A stretch of 6,416 nt of DNA from Methanobacterium sp. (GTDB lineage Archaea > Methanobacteriota > Methanobacteria > Methanobacteriales > Methanobacteriaceae). Below, piece after piece: positions 1 to 6,303 of this stretch. Location: the NCBI GenBank assembly GCA_003162655.1, contig PMMY01000237.1, positions 1 through 6,416 of the forward strand, in the 5' to 3' direction. A program made the position numbers and the translations under genes. How positions within the stretch are numbered: the stretch's first letter is position 1; every line of letters begins with the position of its first letter. Under the pieces are notes generated by a model. It ran no database searches and had not been told where the DNA came from. It saw nothing but the letters and a program-made list of their open reading frames with translations.

Positions 1-266
1 GAAGAAGCTGAAATATTCTTTTGAATTTTGAACCAGATGGTGGTAGAACTTGAATTAAATGCGGTAGAATTTATTCTATCTAATTCTACTGAACCATTCA
101 CACCATTATAGACAATTCTTAAATCATTACCTGTATATAAAAAATTATTTCCAGTTGTATCAAAGGTAAAATTAAATGAATAACCATCCTCTAATACGGA
201 AGTGGGATTATTATTTGTAACATTTATTCTCTTTCTGTATCCCCAAGAAGGATCCCACCAACTAGA
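1..266 (-). other. Second DUF2341 domain, cut by the window edge
   Basis: Residues 1914-2001 begin SSWWDPSWGYRKRINVTN, the standard DUF2341 opening, followed by YSFNFTFDTTGNNF, NDLRIVYNG, ELDRINST and TTIWFKIQKNISASS. The last part matches the strand that in the first copy reads IFWVKVPSIPAS. The rest of the domain, and probably a ConA-like partner, lies beyond position 1. Confidence 0.75.
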
Positions 267-3200
267 AGCTCCATTGCTCAGATTCCCCGTGAGTAATAAA
301 TTTCCATTAAGCCAAAGATTAATTGGATATTTTGCTAGAGAAGATCCGTTAGTAAAATTAATGAAACCATAAACGTTAACTGATCCTGTTCCAGGAGTTG
401 GATTTGGAATTAGATTTATTGTGGATTTTAATGCAATCATGCTAAAGTTATTGTCATAGTAACTTACATGCCCTACCGTATCATTTGTATAAATAGTATA
501 ATTATAAACTCCTTCCCATGCTTGATTTGTGGATAATTTTGCAACCCATAAGAATCCTCCCAAGTATGTGAAGAATACCTTTACTTTTTCTGCTCCGTTT
601 TTAACTGTCTGCCAAACTGTTATCCAAACTTTATCTATGCTAAAATCACTTATATTTACTCTCAAAGTAATATTTTGTCCTTGTTCAAGAGGATGAGAAG
701 CGTTAACAATTAATTCATCTTGATCAGTCTGATTAATAAACGTAATATTTGGCGCACTTAAATCTACTGCAAACTTTACTGTGTCCGAACCTGTGGCTCC
801 GCTGGTATCGTTGACATAGACTGCCCAGGTATTATTTCCCTCTATGCTTGTTATTGATGTAATATTTTGTCCGCACGTTATTGGCGTTGTTGTATTTCCC
901 CCGTTTAAGCTATACCAACAAGAATCCAAACTTGTCCCATCAGCAACCCTTAGGGTGTAATTCATTTGTGCTATGGTTGAGTTGTAAATGTAAGTTCCAG
1001 GATAAACAATCTTTACACTTGGCGGCTCTAACCAACTAATATTCATGTCTAGCAACTTTATACTATTTGATTCATTAACCTTGAAAAGAACTCTGTATAC
1101 TAAACTATTATTTGGTGTAAATCCAGTTAATCCTTGATTTTTTGTAACGTTATACCAATTTATTCCATTGTCTGCACTAAGCATAACAGTTATGTTATTG
1201 TTGAGATTTGTTCCTTCTTCTCTCCATGTTATATTTGTTATTTGTTTTATTGGTTGTGTAGTATTTATTGAATAAGATGTAAAGTTAGCTATGCCTATGG
1301 AATAATTGTATATTGAATCATTATATATTACAAAATCATAATCATCATAATCTGCGATTATATATCTATGATTTACAGGGTCGTGTGTTACAAACGTTGG
1401 ATTTGCTATTCCTGTTGGTTGTAAATTCCAACTATTACTGCTATACTGTGTACCTGTTGTTAAATCATAAACTCTATGCCCATCATTATAAGATACTAAG
1501 GTTAAGAATCTTCCATCACTTGCAAATCCATGATTATCTGTAGACCATGAACTGGCAATACTTATATCCTGATTCCATGTAAAAGTTAATCCATCACTTG
1601 AAACTGTATATAATCTTACAGTTATTGGATTACTTGCAGGACTACTGACAGTGCCAATTCTTCCGTCAGGCATATCAAATAAGTTTCCAGTCATCCAGGA
1701 ATCTCCAGTTTGAAGAGGATAACCTGAATCCACGCTTACTAAGGTTGATGTATCGGAAGCTAAATCTACTCTATATATATTTGCTCCATTTCTTGCAAAG
1801 ATGTATCTTTTGGAATAAGCTAATTGGTTATTTCCTGAAGCCAGGTTGGAAATTGTGTGTGTTGATAATACATTTCCATTAAAATTAGTTACTATTATTC
1901 TAGCTCCGTTATCATTAAAAAATAATACAGTTCCATTGGTTGCGATTCCTCTTAATGTAAATGCTGAGTCAGGATCCTTAACGTCTGCATTTGTTAAAGA
2001 TATGTTCGGTTTGTAAAGTGCTAATCCTGAACCAGTATAAGTTATATTTCCAACACTCCAATTAACCTTATTCATTTGATTACTAAGCAAGGAAGAGTTG
2101 TCACCAAAGCGATCATCATAGCTATAGTTCATATTAACAGTAAATGATGTTTGATTCTTGTTTTGCACATTTAAAGAGTTGTTATCATATACCTTTAAAA
2201 TAAAATTTCCTTCTTTGATATACAAAAATTTTGTTTGTATTCCAGAACATGATGTACATATTGTGGTGTTAGTTACACCATTATTTGTAGTATACCATAA
2301 AGCACTTACTGTTCCATTTATTGATACATTTATTATAGGTGTTACATCTTTTAAAGTTGATGCATTATTTGGATAATTAATTGTTATATTGGATGGAGGC
2401 TCAACAAAGCTTGTCCAACTTATGTTCATATCTAACAAACTTAGATTTGCTGATTGATTAGCATTGAAAATTACCCTATAAGCTAAGCTGTAACCAAGAT
2501 TTATTGCTGATAACTCCTTATTTTTATCTGCTTTATACCAATTATTTCCTCCGTCTGCACTTACTTCAACAGAGATGTTATTATTTTGATTTGCTCCATC
2601 TTCTTGCCAGGTGATATTTGTTATTTTTGATATTAGAGATGTTGTATTTATGGAATATGAAGTAAAATTGCCATTGGTTAACCCGGGTGATGTTGTGTAT
2701 AAGCTATCATTATAAATTACAAAATCATAATCACTATAATCTGCTATTATATATCTATGATTTACATGATCATGAGTAACATATGTTGGATTTGCAATGC
2801 CACTGGGCCTTAGATCCCAAGAATCACTACTAAATTGTGTTCCTGTCGTCAAATCATAAACTCTATGTCCTGTATTATAGGACACCAGCGTTAAGAATCT
2901 CCCATCACTTGCAAATCCATGATTATCTGTGCTCCATGAACTGGCAATACTTATATCCTGATTCCATGTAAACACTGAACCATTGCTTGAAACATCATAA
3001 ATTCTTACTGTAAATGGATTGCTCACTGTACTTCCTACAGTTCCTATTCTTCCATCAGGCAAATCAATTAAAGTTCCTGAAACCCATGAATCTCCAGTAA
3101 GATATGGTTGAGTAGATGTATTTGCATTTATTACAAGTGTTGAACTATTGCTGCTTAAATTTATTGCGTATATATTTGCTCCATTCCTAGCGTATATCAA

Positions 3201-6005
3201 TTTACTTTTAGAGGAATATGCTAATTGATTATTATCTGCACCAAGATTTGATACTGTATTAGTTGAAATAACTATACCACTAAAACTAACAACCTTAATA
3301 TCTGTACCTCCATTATTAAAGAATAATACAGTTCCATTGGTTGCAACACCTCTATTGCTGAATGATGAACTAGAAACTACTCTTTGAGCATTGCTCGAAC
3401 TTATGTTGGACTGATAATACGAACTTCCGTTTACAGAGTAAGTTATATTCCCACTCTGCCAAGTTACATTATTTATTTGATTACCAATTAAGGAAGAGTT
3501 ATCATCAAAGGAGTCATAGTAATTATAATTCATATTTACTGTAAAATTTGATTTGCTAAAAATCTCTGTCCCATTGGTGTTATTAGCGTAAACATTTAAA
3601 AGATAGCTTCCTTCTGCTAAATAAAGATTTTTTGTTTTTTCACCGGAACAGTTGTTACATAAGGTAGTATTTGTTAATCCCCCGTTTAGAGTATACCAGA
3701 CACTCTGGGCTTGTCCTAATCCCAGTATGGTTAAATTTAATGTGGGAGTTACATCAGAAATATTTGAACCATTAGCAGGATAATTTATTGATATATCCAA
3801 TTTTGGTTCTTCTTCATTAAAAATACTATAATTAGGAACACTAGAAGTATACTGCCTAACCCTAACATTATCAACTAAGACATAATAATTAGTTCCTGTT
3901 GCATGCACATGACTGACTAAATAATCTGAAGTTGTTTTTGTTGAATCACTTCCACTATAAACACTCCCTCCATCTACACTTGAATAATAATTGCTTCCAC
4001 TGGCATTAATCTGAACATGATGCCAAACTCCTGTTGATACAGCAGGGTAAGATGTACCAAAAGCAGTCCAAGTATTAGAGGCAAATTCAAATAATCCTCC
4101 ATCAGCTGAAGAACTCTGCAATCTCCAAGCATAACCACTATTAAAACTAAGAGAATCAACTCTAAAACCAAACTGATGTATTGCACGATCGGTTCCAGAG
4201 AAATATGTATCATAATCTAGAATTCCATCCTGCATCTTGTAGCTAGAAGTCCTTAATCTTGTATCATAATAAGCATTTTTACTCTGGCTAGAATCTGGAC
4301 TATGCATTAAACTACTATTAGTAATATTCACGGCATCTGGATTTTCAGGATCAATTGTCCATTTACTTAAATCCCCTGAAAAGTCATCAAAAAAGTCGAA
4401 TGTTGACGTTCCATTTGAAGTTGATGAAGCGGAAGGATTTCCATAGTACATAAAAATGGTGACATTCCCAGAAGCTGGTATGCTTGGAACTTTCACCCAG
4501 AAAATTGAATTCCCCCCAGAGACATTGCAACTTTCTGTCCAAAAGCTTATTTCATCCCCTATAGAATTTGTAAACCTTACATCTTTACATGTAGAATTAA
4601 TTTTATTTCCATTAAACTCATCAGTAAGGTTAGTAATTATCCCTTCTTGATAATTTGTTAATGCTGTTCCTGTACCATTAATTCTTATTTCTTTCCTATA
4701 AATCCAGCTTGAATTATACCATTTTGAAGCTAAATTGTAAGCGTAAGCTTTCATACCTCCAAAATCAAATTCTAATGTATGCTTTCCATTTGTTAATACT
4801 TTACTTATCTCATATGCTGTGTCATTACATTCCCATCCACTAACAAAAAAACCATCATCAATTATTTGATAATTAACATTTTCATTACCACATTTCAGTT
4901 CTAATAGCTCTAAGTCTTCTCCTTCTCCAAAATTAGTTCCGTTAATTGCTTTTATTGTTAAATCAGATTTTCCAGTTGTTTTAAACTCAACAGTCCAGTT
5001 ACCTCCAACTACAGGGTAACTTTGAACATTAAGTACACCTATTGATACTTCAAATGTCTGCTCAGATAGATGCGGAACAATCCATTCAATATAATCTAAT
5101 AATCCATTTCCATCTTTATCATATGCTTTAAAATCGAGATAAGAATTATTCTCTTTCCAATATACTTTAATAAAATTCTCTTGTCCAGCATATAATATCT
5201 CGGGAATTGTAGTATAGGATAAAACATTTTCATAATGCACATTTGAAGGGGAAGAAACAGTAACTTCTTTTTTATTTTCGGATATATCCTTCTCAGTTTT
5301 CTCAGGTCCCGGAGTTGTATACTCAACCCGAACTTCTCCCAGAACATTCTGAATTATAATAGACTTTTCATTATTTCCACTAATAATGTTTTGAATTGAA
5401 TCTGCTATGGTTTGCTTTTCTCTAAAAGGAACTGTCTCTCCAGAATCTTTATGAAGGACAATGTTCTCTGCACTTTCTGGTATCTTTATCTTTATTGTCT
5501 GCTCTCCTTCCAAGCTTAAAGTTTGCATATTTTTTACAGGCTCTCCTATTTTTATTAATCCGTCACTGTTTGATTCAGGTATACTTGGCTCTAATTGAGG
5601 AGTTACTTCTTTAACTTGTAAAGAAGAATTTTCTTCTGGAGAGATATTAATTGGATTTGCTTCAACATTATTTATTATATCATCTGTTATGTTCTGATTT
5701 GGATATACCTGAAATTCTATTCTCTCTGAAGCATCTTGAGATTTTATATCAATTATATAATCTCCAGCCTCCTCAAGTTTAAAAGAAAATTTATCGTCAC
5801 AATTAGACTGCACTAATGTTGTAGAAGGTGTCTTTATCTTAAGATTGCAAGGTGCATACTGATTTAAATCCATTTTAAATTCTTCTCCCACAACGTAGGA
5901 TTTTTTTATTGCAGCAGAACTAAATAGGGAAGAAAATACAAGAACAAGGACTAATAGCAAAATAAGTATTCCTGCTCCTAATTTTATAATTCCTTTTTTA
6001 TTCAT
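1..6005 (-). CDS. Giant modular cell-surface glycoprotein, 3' end beyond window
   Basis: One frame stays open for 2,001 codons from ATG at 6005-6003 to the left edge; the stop lies outside. An in-frame TAA at 6032-6030 with no other ATG after it fixes the start. Layout by residue: 10-28 hydrophobic helix (signal or anchor); 36-103 Ig-like domain with Cys53/Cys69; 104-150 acidic Ser/Pro linker; 256-320 beta segment with an EF-hand-like loop (296-307); 325-426 sandwich starting near VGGNWTVEF; 426-548 DUF2341 (WYNSSWIYRK, then FFDDFSGDLSKW); about 549-725 ConA/LamG-like; 736-1204 and 1205-1661 tandem modules; 1662-1748 lone Ig-like domain; 1749-1912 Ig-like sandwiches; 1914-2001 second DUF2341. 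I count about 90 N-glycosylation sequons. Known: DUF2341 occurs in large secreted proteins of archaea and bacteria. Inferred: an adhesin or surface-layer protein. No enzymatic motif is visible and the ligand is unknown. It starts one base after the winged-helix gene without a Shine-Dalgarno, so translation is probably coupled. Confidence 0.93.
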   Translation of the reverse strand, partial: MNKKGIIKLGAGILILLLVLVLVFSSLFSSAAIKKSYVVGEEFKMDLNQYAPCNLKIKTPSTTLVQSNCDDKFSFKLEEAGDYIIDIKSQDASERIEFQVYPNQNITDDIINNVEANPINISPEENSSLQVKEVTPQLEPSIPESNSDGLIKIGEPVKNMQTLSLEGEQTIKIKIPESAENIVLHKDSGETVPFREKQTIADSIQNIISGNNEKSIIIQNVLGEVRVEYTTPGPEKTEKDISENKKEVTVSSPSNVHYENVLSYTTIPEILYAGQENFIKVYWKENNSYLDFKAYDKDGNGLLDYIEWIVPHLSEQTFEVSIGVLNVQSYPVVGGNWTVEFKTTGKSDLTIKAINGTNFGEGEDLELLELKCGNENVNYQIIDDGFFVSGWECNDTAYEISKVLTNGKHTLEFDFGGMKAYAYNLASKWYNSSWIYRKEIRINGTGTALTNYQEGIITNLTDEFNGNKINSTCKDVRFTNSIGDEISFWTESCNVSGGNSIFWVKVPSIPASGNVTIFMYYGNPSASSTSNGTSTFDFFDDFSGDLSKWTIDPENPDAVNITNSSLMHSPDSSQSKNAYYDTRLRTSSYKMQDGILDYDTYFSGTDRAIHQFGFRVDSLSFNSGYAWRLQSSSADGGLFEFASNTWTAFGTSYPAVSTGVWHHVQINASGSNYYSSVDGGSVYSGSDSTKTTSDYLVSHVHATGTNYYVLVDNVRVRQYTSSVPNYSIFNEEEPKLDISINYPANGSNISDVTPTLNLTILGLGQAQSVWYTLNGGLTNTTLCNNCSGEKTKNLYLAEGSYLLNVYANNTNGTEIFSKSNFTVNMNYNYYDSFDDNSSLIGNQINNVTWQSGNITYSVNGSSYYQSNISSSNAQRVVSSSSFSNRGVATNGTVLFFNNGGTDIKVVSFSGIVISTNTVSNLGADNNQLAYSSKSKLIYARNGANIYAINLSSNSSTLVINANTSTQPYLTGDSWVSGTLIDLPDGRIGTVGSTVSNPFTVRIYDVSSNGSVFTWNQDISIASSWSTDNHGFASDGRFLTLVSYNTGHRVYDLTTGTQFSSDSWDLRPSGIANPTYVTHDHVNHRYIIADYSDYDFVIYNDSLYTTSPGLTNGNFTSYSINTTSLISKITNITWQEDGANQNNNISVEVSADGGNNWYKADKNKELSAINLGYSLAYRVIFNANQSANLSLLDMNISWTSFVEPPSNITINYPNNASTLKDVTPIINVSINGTVSALWYTTNNGVTNTTICTSCSGIQTKFLYIKEGNFILKVYDNNSLNVQNKNQTSFTVNMNYSYDDRFGDNSSLLSNQMNKVNWSVGNITYTGSGLALYKPNISLTNADVKDPDSAFTLRGIATNGTVLFFNDNGARIIVTNFNGNVLSTHTISNLASGNNQLAYSKRYIFARNGANIYRVDLASDTSTLVSVDSGYPLQTGDSWMTGNLFDMPDGRIGTVSSPASNPITVRLYTVSSDGLTFTWNQDISIASSWSTDNHGFASDGRFLTLVSYNDGHRVYDLTTGTQYSSNSWNLQPTGIANPTFVTHDPVNHRYIIADYDDYDFVIYNDSIYNYSIGIANFTSYSINTTQPIKQITNITWREEGTNLNNNITVMLSADNGINWYNVTKNQGLTGFTPNNSLVYRVLFKVNESNSIKLLDMNISWLEPPSVKIVYPGTYIYNSTIAQMNYTLRVADGTSLDSCWYSLNGGNTTTPITCGQNITSITSIEGNNTWAVYVNDTSGATGSDTVKFAVDLSAPNITFINQTDQDELIVNASHPLEQGQNITLRVNISDFSIDKVWITVWQTVKNGAEKVKVFFTYLGGFLWVAKLSTNQAWEGVYNYTIYTNDTVGHVSYYDNNFSMIALKSTINLIPNPTPGTGSVNVYGFINFTNGSSLAKYPINLWLNGNLLLTGNLSNGASSWWDPSWGYRKRINVTNNNPTSVLEDGYSFNFTFDTTGNNFLYTGNDLRIVYNGVNGSVELDRINSTAFNSSSTTIWFKIQKNISAS
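762..1022 (-). repeat. Third, lone Ig-like domain of the tandem series
   Basis: Residues 1662-1748 start like the two modules (VKIVYPGTYIYNSTIAQMNY, then CWYSLNGGN) but are not followed by the propeller-like and Asp-box parts. The CxxC pair is replaced by two distant cysteines, Cys1696 (SCWYSLNGG) and Cys1711 (ITCGQN), which could form a disulfide across strands. This domain is probably related to the Ig domain of copies A and B, though it is clearly more diverged. Confidence 0.6.
1023..2393 (-). repeat. Tandem module copy B (457 residues)
   Basis: Residues 1205-1661 repeat copy A in the same order: an Ig-like start (TINYPNNASTLKDVTP, LWYTTNNG, CTSC at Cys1250/Cys1253), FTVNMNY, the propeller-like region (NQLAYS, ARNGANIY, MPDGRIGTV, DGRFLTLVSYN, HRYIIADYDDYDFVIYND), and the Asp-box-like SADNGINW (1610-1617) before LLDMNISW. 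The shift between copies is 1,401 bases in the early part and 1,389 in the core, so copy B has lost about four residues between them, around the NQLAYS to TGDSW region. Further differences lie near the end. Confidence 0.85.
1501..1583 (-). repeat. Near-identical 83-base core, copy B
   Basis: This stretch differs from 2890-2972 at only 4 of 83 positions, including 39 identical bases in a row (1545-1583) and 29 more (1513-1541). It encodes FTWNQDISIASSW followed by STDNHGFASDGRFLT. The neighbouring parts of the two modules are much less alike, both as DNA and as protein. Confidence 0.9.
2394..3800 (-). repeat. Tandem module copy A (469 residues)
   Basis: Residues 736-1204 form the first copy of a duplicated unit. 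It starts with an Ig-like domain (SINYPANGSNISDVTP, VWYTLNGG, and a CNNC pair at Cys783/Cys786), passes through FTVNMNY and a Phe-Asp-Asp-Asn-Ser-Ser-Leu segment, then a propeller-like region with short strands (NQLAYS, IYARNGANIYAINL, LPDGRIGTV, DGRFLTLVSYN, HRYIIADYSDYDFVIYND). It ends with a sandwich bearing an Asp-box-like SADGGNNW (residues 1149-1156) and LLDMNISW. The second copy follows directly. The propeller assignment is inferred from strand spacing only. Confidence 0.85.
2890..2972 (-). repeat. Near-identical 83-base core, copy A
   Basis: This is the partner of the core at 1501-1583. The identical 39-base run is 2934-2972 and the 29-base run is 2902-2930. The three bases between them (gct here, aga in the other copy) are all different, yet both encode serine (AGC and TCT). 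Confidence 0.9.
3830..4730 (-). other. DUF2341 domain followed by a ConA/LamG-like domain
   Basis: Residues 426-548 carry the DUF2341 hallmarks: WYNSSWIYRK at the start, DVRFTN with ISFWTE in the middle, IFWVKVPSIPASGNVTIFMYYGNP, and the closing TFDFFDDFSGDLSKW. The following 175 residues, to about 725, look like a concanavalin/LamG-type jelly roll: GVWHHVQINASGSNYYSSVDGG and, near the end, YYVLVDNVRVRQY. DUF2341 and this lectin-like fold often occur together in secreted proteins, which points to binding of glycans or of neighbouring surface proteins. No catalytic residues of a glycosidase are apparent. Confidence 0.75.
5085..5120 (-). other. EF-hand-like calcium-binding loop in the giant protein
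   Basis: Residues 296-307 read DKDGNGLLDYIE, which fits a 12-residue EF-hand-type loop: Asp1, Asp3, Asn5, Gly6, hydrophobic 8, Asp9 and Glu12. It is followed by WIVPHLSEQTFEV, a beta-strand-like continuation rather than an EF helix, so it is more like the single calcium loops found between strands of extracellular proteins. Segments of this form (D-x-D-x-NG-L-x-D-Y-I-E-W-I-V-P-H-L) are, to my recollection, common in large surface proteins of DPANN archaea. Confidence 0.6.
5922..5978 (-). other. N-terminal signal/anchor segment of the giant protein
   Basis: Residues 10-28 (GAGILILLLVLVLVFSSLF) are a long hydrophobic run behind a basic start (MNKKGIIK) and followed by SSAAIKKS. This is the pattern of a Sec signal peptide or an uncleaved signal anchor. 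A cleavage point near Ala31-Ala32 is possible but not certain. It places the rest of the protein outside the cytoplasmic membrane. Confidence 0.85.
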
Positions 6006-6006
6006 T

Positions 6007-6240
6007 TTATTTTTTAATCTGCCAAAGATTTATTCTTCCTACTCTAAATCCTATAACTTGGCTATTTATTTGAAGTCGCAAACAACGTGTCTGAACAGAA
6101 TGCCACGGGTGATTTATCTCATCTGCAATTTCCTGTGTAGATTTTGGGTTCACAGAATTTGAGAGAGATTTAACTATTTCTGTTGTAACCTCATCCTCTT
6201 TTTTGCGATTGACAGTACTGTCAATCTTACCTTTAGTCAT
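6007..6240 (-). CDS. Small winged-helix DNA-binding protein (77 aa)
   Basis: This is a probable transcriptional regulator acting in the cytoplasm. After a charged N-terminus (residues 1-17) comes a helix (18-28), then a helix-turn-helix at about 34-57: STQEIADEI, a turn, and a recognition helix around WHSVQTRCLRLQ. A beta wing follows at about 61-75 (VIGFRVGRINLWQI). The TxxEIA...SVQxRLxRL pattern and the xGFRVGRxNxW wing fit winged-helix proteins of archaea; the exact family is not assigned. The start is secure because an in-frame TAA at 6246-6244 lies one codon upstream of ATG 6240 and there is no other Met. A TATA-like box centred about 27 bases upstream suggests a nearly leaderless mRNA. 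The stop TAA (6009-6007) is one base before the ATG of the giant surface protein, so the two are probably one operon. A perfect 20-bp palindrome covers codons 5 to 12 and could be its own operator. Confidence 0.88.
   Translation of the reverse strand: MTKGKIDSTVNRKKEDEVTTEIVKSLSNSVNPKSTQEIADEINHPWHSVQTRCLRLQINSQVIGFRVGRINLWQIKK
6207..6226. promoter_or_regulatory. Perfect 20-bp palindrome inside the regulator gene, candidate operator
   Basis: The sequence GATTGACAGTACTGTCAATC equals its own reverse complement over all 20 bases; the next pair (c at 6206, t at 6227) does not match. It lies 14 to 33 bases inside the winged-helix gene, just downstream of the predicted transcription start. Dimeric winged-helix repressors bind such two-fold symmetric sites, and a site just past the start would block initiation or early elongation. 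It could instead fold in RNA as an 8-bp stem with a GTAC loop and affect translation of a leaderless mRNA. The symmetry is seen directly; the operator role is inferred. Confidence 0.55.
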
Positions 6241-6262
6241 ACTTTATAACGCAAGTAATTTT

Positions 6263-6272
6263 AATTTAAATA
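6263..6272 (-). promoter_or_regulatory. Archaeal TATA-like box for the winged-helix/surface protein operon
   Basis: On the minus strand the sequence TATTTAAATT is centred about 27 bases upstream of the ATG at 6240. It is preceded by a short purine-rich stretch (AAAGG) in the place of a BRE. In archaea transcription starts about 25 bases after the TATA centre, which puts the start at or within a few bases of the ATG and gives a leaderless mRNA. No Shine-Dalgarno motif is present, as expected for that layout. The background is AT-rich, so the element could arise by chance; position is the main support. Confidence 0.6.
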
Positions 6273-6298
6273 CCTTTGGATTTTCTCATTTTTATCTT

Positions 6299-6303
6299 AA
6301 AAA
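6299..6303 (-). terminator. Weak T-run after the upstream gene
   Basis: Five T residues on the minus strand follow directly after the TAA of the upstream partial gene, without a hairpin. Archaeal termination often uses T-runs of this kind, but in such an AT-rich region the run is not distinctive. Together with the TATA-like box 27 bases further on, it suggests that the upstream gene and the winged-helix gene are separate transcripts. Confidence 0.25.

Noticed and set aside
1313..1543. Plus-strand open frame of 76 codons
   Set aside because: It lies antisense to the giant gene inside module B. Its product is a His/Tyr/Leu-rich string with no domain pattern, and the opposite strand has clear repeat and domain support.
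2158..2376. Plus-strand open frame of 72 codons
   Set aside because: Antisense shadow of the Ig-like start of module B; no promoter and no recognisable protein features.
1149..2561. Sialidase (neuraminidase) activity suggested by the Asp-box-like motifs
   Set aside because: Only one SxDxGxxW per module, and no arginine triad or other catalytic residues recognisable. Asp-boxes also occur in non-enzymatic sandwich and propeller proteins.
1501..2972. Repeated DNA as a mobile element or assembly artefact
   Set aside because: The copies are in frame within one protein, diverged in DNA and protein outside the core, and lack terminal inverted repeats or a transposase. An internal gene duplication explains them.
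3974..4213. Minus-strand open frame of 79 codons in another phase
   Set aside because: Overlaps the ConA-like domain of the giant gene out of frame; the hydrophobic composition is a by-product of reading Thr/Ser/Asn codons shifted by one.
4456..4650. Plus-strand open frame of 64 codons
   Set aside because: Antisense to the first DUF2341 domain; no independent support.
5096..5347. Minus-strand open frame of 83 codons in another phase
   Set aside because: Out-of-frame shadow of residues 220-303 of the giant protein; Lys/Ile/Leu-rich without domain features.
6241..6303. Possible small RNA or riboswitch in the gap
   Set aside because: Only 63 bases, AT-rich, with no stable pairing seen; better explained as a T-run plus promoter.
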